A DNA stretch of 64,000 bases from JBGVSA01 sp049840475. Lineage in GTDB: Bacteria > Pseudomonadota > Gammaproteobacteria > Burkholderiales > Rhodocyclaceae. Below, piece by piece: positions 1 through 9,171 of the stretch. The stretch covers positions 682,001 to 746,000 of the forward strand of contig JASGKX010000003.1 in assembly GCA_049840475.1 (NCBI GenBank), written 5' to 3'. Position numbers and translations under genes: made by a program. Under the pieces are notes generated by a model. It saw nothing but the letters and a program-made list of their open reading frames with translations, did not search any database and was not told the origin of the DNA. The stretch's first letter is position 1; the number at the start of each line of letters is the position of its first letter.

Positions 1-197
1 GGTGCCGGCAGAGACTGGCGCACCTGTTGGGCGGCGGCAGAGAAGCTGGCGATGGCTTCAGCCGGCATGGCAACAATTTCCACACCGTCCGGCACCGAGC
101 GATTGGATAGCACGACCGCATCGCCACCGAGTTCGGCCTTCACCATGGCCAGCGCTTCACGGGCGCTGCGCGCGACGAATTTCTTCACGTCCACCAT
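1..197 (-). CDS. flhF: Flagellar biosynthesis GTPase FlhF, N-terminal fragment
   Basis: Only the first 65 or so codons lie in the window; the gene runs off the left edge. The visible start reads MVDVKKFVARSAREALAMVK, followed by the stretch GGDAVVLSNRSV, which matches the conserved beginning of FlhF (an SRP-type GTPase that sets flagellar placement and number at the cell pole). The ATG at 197 is preceded by GGAGG at good spacing inside the end of flhA, and only 4 bases separate the two genes. They should therefore be translated from one flhB-flhA-flhF transcript. The GTPase domain is outside the window and cannot be checked. Confidence 0.9.
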   Translation of the reverse strand, partial: MVDVKKFVARSAREALAMVKAELGGDAVVLSNRSVPDGVEIVAMPAEAIASFSAAAQQVRQSLPA

Positions 198-201
198 TTA
201 A

Positions 202-2295
202 TCAGCCTCCAACAACGGCAGTAACACGGATGGTGCGGGACTCAGGCACCTCCGAATGGGCAATCACTTTCAGGTTCGGTACAGCGCGACGCACAAAGCG
301 CGCCAGCAGCCAGCGCAGTGCGTTCGGCACCAACAGCACGGCCGGCAGGCCGAGGTCTTCCTGGCGCTGGGCGGCCGTGGCCGATTCGCGCAGCAGCGTG
401 TCGGCCAGACCCGGCTCGATGGCGGCGTCTGCGCCACCGGTGTGCATGGCTTGTTGCAGCACGCGCTCCAGCGACGGGTCGAGCGCGATGACCTGCATCT
501 CGCTGTTGCCCGGGAAGAGTTGCTGCACGATGGCGCGGCCCAGCGCGATACGCACGCGGCCGGCCAGTTCCAGCGGGTCTTGAATGCGGGTGGCGTGCTC
601 GGCCAGCGTTTCGACGATGGTGCGCATGTCGCGGATGGCGATGCCTTCTTCCAGCAGGTACTGCAGCACGCGTTGCAGCGTATGCAACGGCAGCGTCTTC
701 GGTACGAGGTCTTCGACCAGCTTGGGCGATTCTTTGGCGATGTGGTCCAGCAGTTGCTGGGTCTCCTGGCGACCAAGCAGATCAGATGCATGGCTGAGGA
801 TGACGTGGTTCAGGTGCGTGGCAACCACGGTGCTGCCATCGACCACCGTATAGCCCAACGCATGCGCCTGTTCGCGCAGGTTGGACTCGATCCACACAGC
901 CGGCAGGCCAAAGGCCGGATCGGTCGTCGGCGTGCCCGGCAGGCTGCCCGCCACGCGGCCCGGATTGATGGCCATGAGTTGATTCGGATAGGCCTCGCCC
1001 TGCCCGATCTCCACACCCTTGAGGGTGATGCGATAGGCGTTCGGCTTGAGTTCCAGGTTGTCGCGGATGTGTACCGGCGCGGCCAGGAAGCCGATGTCCT
1101 GCGCGAATTTCTTGCGCAAGCCACGGATACGCTTGAGGAGTTCGCCGTCCTGCCCCTTGTCGACCATCGGGATCAGGCGGTAGCCCACTTCCAGGCCGAG
1201 CACATCGACCGAGGTCACGTCCGACCAGCTCGCTTCCATCGCCTCGGCGCGGGCGGCGGCCTGCTCGGGCGCGGCAACGGGTTCCTCGACTTCGGCGGCG
1301 GCCTGCTGCTTTTTGTTGAGAACCCAGGCCAGCGCGCCCAGCAGACCGGCGAGCATCAGGAACACCAGGTTCGGCATGCCGGGGATCATGCCCAGCAGGC
1401 CGAGGATGGTCGCCGTCAGAATCATGACTTGCGGATTGCTGAAAACCTGGCCCACCAGCTGCGAACCGATATCCACGTCTTCGCCAACGCGCGACACCAC
1501 CAGACCGGCGGCCACCGAGATGATCAGCGCCGGCAACTGTGCGACCAGACCGTCACCGATGGTCAGCAGCGTGTAATTGTTGAGCGCGCGCGAGAACTCC
1601 ATGTCGTGCTGCGCCACGCCGACGATCAGCCCGCCGACGATGTTGATCACCAGGATCAGGATGCCGGCAATCGCGTCGCCGCGCACAAACTTCGAAGCGC
1701 CGTCCATGGCGCCGTAGAAGTCGGCTTCGGCGGAGATGTCGGAGCGGCGCTGCTTGGCTTCCTTGTCATTGATGAGGCCGGCGTTCAGATCGGCGTCGAT
1801 GGCCATCTGCTTGCCGGGCATGGCGTCCAGCGTGAAGCGCGCGCCCACTTCAGCGATACGGCCGGCGCCCTTGGTGATCACGACGAAGTTGATGACCGTC
1901 AGGATGACGAACACCACGATACCCACGGCCGTGTTGCCGCCGACGAGGAAGTGGCCGAACGCTTCGATCACCTTGCCCGCCGCATCCGCGCCGCTGTGGC
2001 CGTGCAGCAGCACCGTCCGGGTGGACGCCACGTTGAGCGACAGACGCAGCAGCGTCGTCACCAGCAGCACCGTCGGGAACACCGAGAATTCGAGCGGCCG
2101 GCGTGTGTACATCGCCACCAGCAGCACGATCATCGACATGGCGATGTTGAACGTGAAGAACACGTCGAGCAGGAACGCCGGCAGCGGCAGCACCATCATC
2201 GACAGCACGAGCAGCACCAGGATCGGCGCGGCGAGCTGGCGGATGTTGCTCGGTGAGAACAACTGGCGAAGGTCGAGTTGGTTAGCTTGAGCCAT
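202..2295 (-). CDS. flhA: Flagellar type III export protein FlhA
   Basis: This 697-residue protein has the full family length. FlhA forms the nonameric ring of the flagellar export gate in the inner membrane, and its cytosolic domain docks chaperone-substrate complexes. The first ~330 residues are strongly hydrophobic with about eight membrane segments. They include the conserved FHIPEP-family region around RLSLNVASTRTVLL and the cytosolic loop with DAMPGKQMAIDADLNAG. An Ala/Glu-rich linker (~335-355) leads to the soluble C-terminal domain, which contains ILSHASDLLGRQETQQLLD. The gene lies 20 bases after flhB and 4 bases before flhF, in the usual order. It looks intact. Confidence 0.97.
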   Translation of the reverse strand: MAQANQLDLRQLFSPSNIRQLAAPILVLLVLSMMVLPLPAFLLDVFFTFNIAMSMIVLLVAMYTRRPLEFSVFPTVLLVTTLLRLSLNVASTRTVLLHGHSGADAAGKVIEAFGHFLVGGNTAVGIVVFVILTVINFVVITKGAGRIAEVGARFTLDAMPGKQMAIDADLNAGLINDKEAKQRRSDISAEADFYGAMDGASKFVRGDAIAGILILVINIVGGLIVGVAQHDMEFSRALNNYTLLTIGDGLVAQLPALIISVAAGLVVSRVGEDVDIGSQLVGQVFSNPQVMILTATILGLLGMIPGMPNLVFLMLAGLLGALAWVLNKKQQAAAEVEEPVAAPEQAAARAEAMEASWSDVTSVDVLGLEVGYRLIPMVDKGQDGELLKRIRGLRKKFAQDIGFLAAPVHIRDNLELKPNAYRITLKGVEIGQGEAYPNQLMAINPGRVAGSLPGTPTTDPAFGLPAVWIESNLREQAHALGYTVVDGSTVVATHLNHVILSHASDLLGRQETQQLLDHIAKESPKLVEDLVPKTLPLHTLQRVLQYLLEEGIAIRDMRTIVETLAEHATRIQDPLELAGRVRIALGRAIVQQLFPGNSEMQVIALDPSLERVLQQAMHTGGADAAIEPGLADTLLRESATAAQRQEDLGLPAVLLVPNALRWLLARFVRRAVPNLKVIAHSEVPESRTIRVTAVVGG

Positions 2296-2315
2296 GATTT
2301 ACTCGGACGGGTTCT

Positions 2316-3458
2316 TTAAGGCGTTGCTTCATGCGGATCCATGCCTGCCGGCACCGGCAGGTCATGGGGGGTTTCGGGCGGCAAACCACCGCGGGCGATG
2401 AATTCGTTGAGCTGATACACGTACGCCATGACCTCGGCCACGGCGGTATAGAGAGCAGCAGGAATCTGTTCGCCGATCTCGGTATGGCGGAACAGCGCGC
2501 GTGCCAGGGGCGGCGCTTCGAGCAGCGGCACCTTATTTTCCTGCGCGAGCTTGCGGATGTTGGCGGCGACCAGATCGGCCCCCTTGGCGACCACCGTCGG
2601 CGCGCCCATCTTGCCGGCTTCGTACTTGAGCGCCACGGCGTAGTGCGTCGGGTTGGTGACCACCACGTCGGCCTTGGGCACGGCGTCCATCATGCGGCGA
2701 CGGGCCATCTCGCGCTGACGTGCGCGGATGCGGCCCTTGATCTGCGGATTGCCTTCCTGCTCCTTGGATTCCTGCTTGACCTCTTCCTTGGTCATCTTCA
2801 ACTGCTCGTAGTAGCGCCACAACTGGAACGGCACATCCAGCAACGCGAGCAGACCGAGGCTCGATGCAAGCAGCAGCGCTGCCGTCAGGATCACCTTGCC
2901 GGTGCGCGCAAGCCCGGCATCCAGCGGCATGCTCATCAGGCCCATGAGGTCGTCGTGGTAACGCCAGATGACCCACGCCGATACGGAACCGATGACAGCC
3001 GTCTTGAGCACGCCCTTGATGAGTTCGGCCAGGCCGTGCATCGAGAAGACGCGCTTGATGCCCTGGAGCGGATTGATGCGGCTGAAGTCAGGCGAAATCG
3101 CCTTGGTCGAGAGATTGAAGCCGCCCAGCGAGAGCGGGCCGGCCACGGCGGCGATCATCAACACGACCATCATCGGCGCAATCGCCAGCAGGCCGTCGGA
3201 CGACAGATTGCCCAGCGCGTGCAACATGGCGGCGGGGTCGAGCGCATCGCGCCGTTCCAGCACCAGCCCGTCGCGAACGGCGTGCACCACGTGCGAGACC
3301 ATCCATTGACTGGTCAGCCACAGGCTGCCCACGCCGAGGATCAGGACGAGAAAAGTCTGCAGTTCGCGCGATTGAGGAACGTTGCCCTCTTCGCGCGCCT
3401 GCTCCAGTCGTCTGGGTGACGCTGATTCTGTTTTCTCGAGATCGCTTTCTTCGGCCAT
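2316..3458 (-). CDS. flhB: Flagellar type III export switch protein FlhB
   Basis: At 380 residues it is the usual length. FlhB controls the switch from rod/hook to filament substrates through self-cleavage. The sequence shows four hydrophobic segments in the first ~215 residues, a charged linker (KMTKEEVKQESKEQEG), and the autocleavage motif NPTH at residues 269-272, the same numbering as in the enteric proteins. The C-terminal FlhBc domain follows. It is the first visible gene of the flhB-flhA-flhF run. The N-terminus MAEESDLEKTE is typical and the ATG is clear. Cleavage itself is inferred from the family. Confidence 0.97.
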   Translation of the reverse strand: MAEESDLEKTESASPRRLEQAREEGNVPQSRELQTFLVLILGVGSLWLTSQWMVSHVVHAVRDGLVLERRDALDPAAMLHALGNLSSDGLLAIAPMMVVLMIAAVAGPLSLGGFNLSTKAISPDFSRINPLQGIKRVFSMHGLAELIKGVLKTAVIGSVSAWVIWRYHDDLMGLMSMPLDAGLARTGKVILTAALLLASSLGLLALLDVPFQLWRYYEQLKMTKEEVKQESKEQEGNPQIKGRIRARQREMARRRMMDAVPKADVVVTNPTHYAVALKYEAGKMGAPTVVAKGADLVAANIRKLAQENKVPLLEAPPLARALFRHTEIGEQIPAALYTAVAEVMAYVYQLNEFIARGGLPPETPHDLPVPAGMDPHEATP

Positions 3459-3585
3459 GATCCTGCCCCTGGATGGACAGGATTATTTGCCGGGGCGGCA
3501 AGAACTGCCGCCCGGATAAATGCGGAAAAGCCCCGGCTATTCGGCCGCTTGGATTGGCGGCGATGGGGTTGGGGTAGCGAAAAGC

Positions 3586-3780
3586 TTAGCTGCGCTGGTC
3601 CAGCATGTGCTGCAGCAAGGTCAGCATGTTGACCTCGAATGGTTCGCCGCTATCCAGGCGCAGCGCGGTTTCCAGCGGTGTACTGGCGATCGGCTGCGCG
3701 GCCCGGGCACTCTCGAATGCGGCATTCAATGCCAACAATTGCGTGAAGTGGATGTCCTGCAGCGGCTGAGAATGATTCAC
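3586..3780 (-). CDS. Small hypothetical protein with a chemoreceptor-hairpin-like stretch
   Basis: This is an open frame of about 64 codons from a GTG at 3780; a TTG at 3822 would add 14 residues. Neither start has a strong ribosome binding site. The product begins VNHSQPLQDIHFTQ. Its residues TQLLALNAAFESARA resemble the highly conserved hairpin tip of methyl-accepting chemotaxis proteins (usually NLLALNAAVEAARA). The rest does not resemble a receptor, and there is no membrane segment. It sits just upstream of flhB on the same strand. It may be a real small protein, a receptor remnant or a chance match; I do not assign a function. Confidence 0.45.
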   Translation of the reverse strand: MNHSQPLQDIHFTQLLALNAAFESARAAQPIASTPLETALRLDSGEPFEVNMLTLLQHMLDQRS

Positions 3781-3931
3781 GGCGGCACACTCACGGCAAG
3801 TTGACAATCGTCTTATCGGCAACGCAACAGCGAACTTGAGTCCACGGCAGGCGATATCCGCACTGTCGGCGTGCGCCCAGCGGCAGTAGACTTGGCCGCT
3901 TGACCGTTACAGCAGTGAAAGGCACGCCGCC

Positions 3932-4960
3932 ATGAGCGACCAGGATTTCCGCATCCCCTACCCCGTTTTGTGTGAACGACTCGCCGCCGCGCTGGTGGCC
4001 CACGGCATGCCTGCCGATCTGGCCCGGCAAGAAGCCGAGATCATGGCCGAAGCCGACTTGCATGAGACGCCCTCGCACGGCGTGCGCATGCTGCCCAATC
4101 TGGTCCGCGCATTCGACGAGGGCCGCGCCAAGGCCGTCCCCGACACCAAGTGGGTGCGCGACCTGGGTGCGATCTGCCTGCTCGATGGTGACAACGGCCC
4201 CGGCCGACAGGTCGCCATGATGGGCATGCAAGCGGCTATCGACCGCGCCCGTAAATTTGGCATCGGCGCCTGCGTGGCCGTGCGCACCACACATTGGGGC
4301 CGCGCCCACGCCTACGCGTTGCGTGCAGCGCAGGCCGGCGTGATCGGCATCTGCTCGACCAACGCCGTCAACAGCATGGTGGCATGGGGTTCGCAGGGGC
4401 CCGTCATCGGCAACAACCCGATCGCCATCGGCATTCCGCGCGAAGCCGGCGACCCGATGGTGCTCGACATCGCCATGAGCCAGGCGGCCGTGGGCAAGGT
4501 CACCACCTGGCTGCGCGAAGGCCGTGAACTGCCCGCCGGCTGGGGCGTGGATGCCACCGGCAAGCCGACCACCGATCCGAAGGCGATTCTGTCTGGCGCG
4601 GTGTCGCCCATGGGCGGCCACAAGGGCGCCGGGCTGGCCTTGATGATGGAATTGCTCACCGCCGCGCTCGGCAATGGCCTGTTTGGCTACGAACTCGAAG
4701 GCGGTCGCAACAGCGTGGAGATCGATACCAGCAAGATATTCATCGCCATCGACCCCGCGGCTTTCGGCGGCACAGAACAGTTCGAGGCGCGCGTGGCGGC
4801 ATACATGGCTTACCTGCGAGCCAACGGCGGCGTGACCGAGCCGTTCTTCGCCCCCGGCGAGCGCGGCTGGCAGGCGGCGCGCCACAATCTGCAAGCCGGC
4901 GTGCCGCTGCATCCGGAAATCGTCGAGCAGCTCAAGAGCGTCGGCGTCGATCTCAGCTAA
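3932..4960 (+). CDS. Ldh-family (malate/L-lactate type) NAD(P)-dependent dehydrogenase
   Basis: This 342-residue protein belongs to the Ldh_2 family, which includes malate/L-lactate dehydrogenase, 2,3-diketo-L-gulonate reductase and delta1-piperideine-2-carboxylate reductase. These are cytosolic NAD(P)H oxidoreductases that act on 2-oxo/2-hydroxy acids and are unrelated to classical Ldh. Visible marks are the catalytic-histidine motif ETPSHGVRMLPN near residue 50, the glycine/asparagine-rich cofactor region GNNPIAIGIP, and MGGHKGAGLALMMELL near residue 230. Upstream is AAAGG at suitable distance from the ATG. The substrate cannot be told from sequence. It appears monocistronic, with about 130 bases before the next gene. 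Confidence 0.85.
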   Translation: MSDQDFRIPYPVLCERLAAALVAHGMPADLARQEAEIMAEADLHETPSHGVRMLPNLVRAFDEGRAKAVPDTKWVRDLGAICLLDGDNGPGRQVAMMGMQAAIDRARKFGIGACVAVRTTHWGRAHAYALRAAQAGVIGICSTNAVNSMVAWGSQGPVIGNNPIAIGIPREAGDPMVLDIAMSQAAVGKVTTWLREGRELPAGWGVDATGKPTTDPKAILSGAVSPMGGHKGAGLALMMELLTAALGNGLFGYELEGGRNSVEIDTSKIFIAIDPAAFGGTEQFEARVAAYMAYLRANGGVTEPFFAPGERGWQAARHNLQAGVPLHPEIVEQLKSVGVDLS

Positions 4961-5091
4961 TTCTCACGCCTTCATCACCTATTTCTGCCGCATAAGCAGA
5001 AACACCTGACGCACCCCGCCCGCATGGGTGAATGCCATGCCGGGCGGGGCTCGCTACACTGCGCGCTCCGACCATTACGGAGTGGGTGCAC

Positions 5092-7779
5092 GTGGATAGC
5101 CTATTCACCCTGGGCGCGATACTGGCGATCTTTTACGTCTTTGTCGTACCCGTCCTTGCCATCATGGCGCTGTCACGCGCCAACGAGGCTCGCCGCCAGC
5201 TCGACGCGCTGCAACGCCAGATCGCCAGCGGCGCCGTGGCGCCGGCCATCGTCGATCAGGCCGAAGCCGAAGCGGCGCAAACGGAATTCACCGCCGAGCC
5301 GGTCAACCTGGCACCCGAGCCAGTGGTGGCCGCGCCGCTGATCGTTGCGCCAGAGCTCATTCCGTCACCGCCGCAGCCGGTGGAAGTACCGGCTGCAATC
5401 GTCGAGCCGCCGCCCGCCACAGCCGAAATCGCCGAGACTGAGGAATCGACACCGCGTGAGCACCGCGATGCCAACCCGATGAGTGGACTCATTGGTTGGC
5501 TGTTCAGAGGCAATCCGTTGGCCAAGATCGGCGTGTTGCTGCTGTTCTTCGGGCTCGCCTATCTGTTCAAGTATTCGGTCGATCACGACATGCTGCCGAT
5601 AGAGCTGCGCCTGGCCGGCGCGGGTCTGCTCAGTCTCGGCCTGCTCGGCATCGGCTGGCGACTACGGCACAAGCAGCCGCTGTATGCGCTGATCCTGCAA
5701 GGCGGCGCGGTGGGCGCGTTCTACCTCACGGCCTTCGCGTCGTTCCGGCTCTACCAGTTGCTGCCATCGTCCGCAGCCTTTGGTCTGATGATTGTCATTT
5801 GCGCCGCCAGCGTGGCGCTGGCGGTGTTGCAGCGTGCCCAGAGCCTTGCGGTGGTTGCCGCGCTCGGCGGTTATCTCGCGCCCGTCTTGCTGAGCACCGG
5901 CGGTGGAAGTCACATCGGTCTCTTCAGCTATTACGCCATGCTGTCGGCCGGCATTCTGGCAGTGAGCGTGTGGCAGATCTGGCGCCCGCTCAATCTGGTC
6001 GGTTTCGTCTTCACTTTCGGCGTGGCCGCGCTGTGGGCCGACAAATCGTATGTGCCCGCGTTCTACCTGAGCTGCCAGCTCTTCCTGATCCTCAATCTGG
6101 TCATCTTCGGCATCCTCGCGCCCCTGGCCGCCCTGCGCCATGACACGCGCTCGCTGCGCTTTGTTGACGGCACGCTGGTGTTCGGTACGCCGCTGGTGGC
6201 GTTCGGGTTCCAGTACGCGCTGATGCACCAACAAGGCTGGATGATGGGTGCGGCGTTCTCGGCGCTGATCCTCGGCGCGATCTATCTGCCGCTGGCGCGC
6301 ACGCTGATGCGCCGCTGGCCCGAGGCCGGTCGGCGATTGGCGATATCGTTCATCGCGCTGGGCGCTGGCTTCGTCACGCTGGCGATTCCGCTGGCATTGT
6401 CGGCGCGCTGGACGTCGCTGGCCTGGGCGCTGGAAGGCGTCGGCGTGGCTTGGGTCGGTATCGGCCAACGCCATCGCCGCATGGCGTGGAGCGGCAGCCT
6501 GCTCGTCGCGCTGGCCGCGGTATCAGCGGCATTCGCATGGCCGATGGACACCATCACCGTGCTGCTCGTCTTCGGCGTGCTGGCACTGTGCCTCTTGGGC
6601 CTGGGCTGGGCTTGGACCCGCGAGCACGACTGGATCGAAGGCCGCGTCGTCGCCGTAGTCGCGGGCGCAGCCGGCGTACTGTGCTGGCTGTGGTGGCTGT
6701 TCGAAGGCGCATGGCGCGTCGGGCACCATGCAGACATCGCTCCGCTGGCCGCGCTGGCGTTGAGCGGACTGTCCGCCGTGCTGTGGGAGCGCGTCGGCCA
6801 CAAGCTGGGCTGGCGACTGCTGCGCCATGCGGGCTGGTCGTTGTGGCTGGTAGCCGCTGGCGTACTTGCGTGGACGATCGCCGATCGCGGGCATCCGCTG
6901 ATCGGCCATGCGCTGCTGACGTCAATCGGATGCTGGGTGGTCGCACTGGCATGTGCCGCCTTCGTGCTGCGGCGCGTAGAAGACGACCTGCCGCATCCGC
7001 TGGCCCGTTGTGGCATGCATGCGGCCTTGTGCTGGATCGCGCTGGCCCTCTTCGTCGTCGAATTGATGTGGCGTGCTGCACGTCTGCCGTGGGGCTGGGA
7101 TGAATGGCGCATGGCCATCCAGTTCGTGGCGGTGGCCGTGCCAGTGCTCGTCGTCGCCGGACTTGAACGCTTTGCGTGGCCGGTACGAGCGCAACCCACC
7201 GCGTGGTGGCTGATAGGCCTGGCGCCGACGCTGCCGTTGGCAATCCTGCTGCTCGTCATCGGCAATCTTTTCGATGGCCAATTGCCGAACTGGCAGTACG
7301 TGCCGGTAGTGAATCCGCTGGAAGAAGCCGCCGCGTTCAGCCTGATGATGCTTGCGCTGTGGCGAGTCCATACTCCGCGCACCTGGCACAAGCCTGCGGC
7401 GGCACTCATCGGCGTACTCGCCGCGTGGTGGCTGAACGGGGCGCTGGTACGCACGCTGGCGTATTACGGCGGCATCGAATGGAGTGGCGACGCGCTGTGG
7501 GATTCGCGCCTGATCCAGACCACGCTGGCCCTGGTGTGGACCATCGCCGCGCTGGCGCTGATGCTGGTCGCCAAGCGCCGCGCAAGCCGTCCAGCCTGGA
7601 TGGCCGGCGCCGGGGTGTTGGCAGTGGTGGTGGTCAAACTCTTCCTCGTCGATAGTGCGCGCGGCGGCGGCTTGGCTCGCGCCGTGGCATTCATCGGCGT
7701 TGCACTCTTGATCCTGCTGATCGGCTATGTGGCGCCACTGCCGCCGCGCAAGACGATCGACGCGGAGACATCCGCATGA
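5092..7779 (+). CDS. DUF2339 polytopic membrane protein
   Basis: From a GTG at 5092 (GGAG nine bases upstream) this encodes about 895 residues. After one N-terminal hydrophobic helix comes a short amphipathic, coiled-coil-like stretch (RANEARRQLDALQRQ) and a Pro/Glu/Val-rich linker to ~residue 140. More than 20 further membrane segments follow to the C-terminus. This layout is typical of DUF2339 proteins, large inner-membrane proteins of unknown function. The next gene (DUF3999) overlaps its stop by 4 bases (ATGA), so the two are translationally coupled and probably work together. An upstream in-frame ATG at 5032 would add an unlikely leader. Confidence 0.85.
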   Translation: MDSLFTLGAILAIFYVFVVPVLAIMALSRANEARRQLDALQRQIASGAVAPAIVDQAEAEAAQTEFTAEPVNLAPEPVVAAPLIVAPELIPSPPQPVEVPAAIVEPPPATAEIAETEESTPREHRDANPMSGLIGWLFRGNPLAKIGVLLLFFGLAYLFKYSVDHDMLPIELRLAGAGLLSLGLLGIGWRLRHKQPLYALILQGGAVGAFYLTAFASFRLYQLLPSSAAFGLMIVICAASVALAVLQRAQSLAVVAALGGYLAPVLLSTGGGSHIGLFSYYAMLSAGILAVSVWQIWRPLNLVGFVFTFGVAALWADKSYVPAFYLSCQLFLILNLVIFGILAPLAALRHDTRSLRFVDGTLVFGTPLVAFGFQYALMHQQGWMMGAAFSALILGAIYLPLARTLMRRWPEAGRRLAISFIALGAGFVTLAIPLALSARWTSLAWALEGVGVAWVGIGQRHRRMAWSGSLLVALAAVSAAFAWPMDTITVLLVFGVLALCLLGLGWAWTREHDWIEGRVVAVVAGAAGVLCWLWWLFEGAWRVGHHADIAPLAALALSGLSAVLWERVGHKLGWRLLRHAGWSLWLVAAGVLAWTIADRGHPLIGHALLTSIGCWVVALACAAFVLRRVEDDLPHPLARCGMHAALCWIALALFVVELMWRAARLPWGWDEWRMAIQFVAVAVPVLVVAGLERFAWPVRAQPTAWWLIGLAPTLPLAILLLVIGNLFDGQLPNWQYVPVVNPLEEAAAFSLMMLALWRVHTPRTWHKPAAALIGVLAAWWLNGALVRTLAYYGGIEWSGDALWDSRLIQTTLALVWTIAALALMLVAKRRASRPAWMAGAGVLAVVVVKLFLVDSARGGGLARAVAFIGVALLILLIGYVAPLPPRKTIDAETSA

Positions 7780-9149
7780 ACACGATGGGAACACCCATGT
7801 TGAAACGACTTTTTTCCCCGGTGCTGTTGGCGATGTGCGCATTGACGACGCCGGCAGGCGCAGCGGACGCTCCGCTCGCACCGCAGGATTTCGCGACAGG
7901 CCTGCGTATTGAAGGCGTGGACGCCAGCGCCGCGCTGTACCGGCTGGAATTGCCACAGCAGCTTTATGGCGGCACGGCGTGGCCCGATCTGCGCGATGTA
8001 CGCGTCTTCAACAGCCAGGGGCAGGCGGTGCCTTTCTGGTTCGACCGGCCTGCTGCGCAACTGGCACAAGAGACGCGCGTTCCGCTCCGGCTATTTGCCA
8101 TACCGATGACCGCTCAAGTGAGCCGCGGCGACACCATCGTCGTGCAGACCGGCCAGCGCCGGGTGGAAGTCGCCATTCCCGACCGCACCACGGGCGACAA
8201 GGCCGACGGGCAGACGTATCTGCTTGAACTGGGAGAAAACGGCACGCGGCCGCAACTGACCCGCATGCATTTTGCGTGGCAACCCGCTACGGCGAACTGG
8301 CGTGGACAAGTCACGGTGTTCGGGAGCAACGATCTGCGTGATTGGGACCGCGTAACCACCTCTCCGCTGGCCGACCTCAAGGCCGGCAACGACAACCTGC
8401 GCGTGGATGAGGTTGACCTGGCCTGCCAGTGTGACTGGCGCTACTGGATGTTGCGCCTGGACGCCGCAGCACCCCAACTGACCGAAGCCACCGGCATTCA
8501 TTCGCAGATCGCCCAAATCGAACGCCCGGCCCTGCAATTGCCGTCACGCATCGTCTCGCCCACCGAGATCGAGTACATCATGCCTCGCCCGGCCATGCCG
8601 GCAGCATTGCGTGTGCACTTGCTTCAGCCGAACTCCGTCGCGCCGATGGAGATCAGCGTGCGGCCCGACAGCGCCACGCCATGGCGGACGGTGTCGTCAC
8701 CCGTGATCTATCGATTGAATTCGGCCGGGGCCGAGCAAGTATCGCCCGATCTACCGCTCAACCAGACCACGCAGGCCATACGGCTGGTCGCACGTGGCGC
8801 CGGCTGGGATGGCGTGCCGATGGTGTATGCCGTGTTCGAGCCGCGCGAACTGATCTTCAACGCGCGCGGCAGCGGCCCGTTCATCCTCGCCTGGGGAGCG
8901 CGTGCCGCAGGCAACGCGACACTGCCGTCGCAGGAGCATGCCTTTGCAGGGCTCGCCGAGCCCGTCATGGCCAGCGTCGGGGCACCTGTGACCCTTGGCG
9001 GCCCAGAACGGCTCACCGCCGAAAGCCCCGCTGAACGCGCCGCGGCGTGGCAGAAATTCGCCCTATGGGGTGTATTGGTGGTTGGTGCTCTCGCACTGGG
9101 CTGGCTCGCCATCAGCTTGCTGCGCGATGCGCGCAACAAGCCGCAATGA
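7776..9149 (+). CDS. DUF3999 exported, membrane-anchored protein
   Basis: The longest form has 457 residues. The ATG at 7776 overlaps the stop of the DUF2339 gene; an ATG at 7797 (MLKRLFSPVLLAMCAL) gives a neater signal peptide ending near PAGAADA. The large middle part is soluble and probably periplasmic, with beta-rich character (for example LYGGTAWPDLRDVRVFNSQG). One membrane helix lies near the C-terminus (WGVLVVGALALGWLAISLL), with a short basic tail. DUF3999 is commonly found next to DUF2339, as here. The function of the pair is unknown; an envelope role is inferred from topology. Confidence 0.82.
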   Translation: MNTMGTPMLKRLFSPVLLAMCALTTPAGAADAPLAPQDFATGLRIEGVDASAALYRLELPQQLYGGTAWPDLRDVRVFNSQGQAVPFWFDRPAAQLAQETRVPLRLFAIPMTAQVSRGDTIVVQTGQRRVEVAIPDRTTGDKADGQTYLLELGENGTRPQLTRMHFAWQPATANWRGQVTVFGSNDLRDWDRVTTSPLADLKAGNDNLRVDEVDLACQCDWRYWMLRLDAAAPQLTEATGIHSQIAQIERPALQLPSRIVSPTEIEYIMPRPAMPAALRVHLLQPNSVAPMEISVRPDSATPWRTVSSPVIYRLNSAGAEQVSPDLPLNQTTQAIRLVARGAGWDGVPMVYAVFEPRELIFNARGSGPFILAWGARAAGNATLPSQEHAFAGLAEPVMASVGAPVTLGGPERLTAESPAERAAAWQKFALWGVLVVGALALGWLAISLLRDARNKPQ

Positions 9150-9171
9150 CGTTGCGGTGGGCGCGATGGCC

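Noticed and set aside
256..2256. Long plus-strand open frame opposite flhA
   Set aside because: It lies entirely antisense to flhA, is His/Gln/Arg-rich, and shows no family motif; such shadow frames are common in GC-rich DNA.
5700..6080. GTTCTAC in the DUF2339 gene as further frameshift sites
   Set aside because: At these places the heptamer encodes Phe-Tyr in the correct frame and the membrane protein continues normally, so the heptamer alone does not mark a break.
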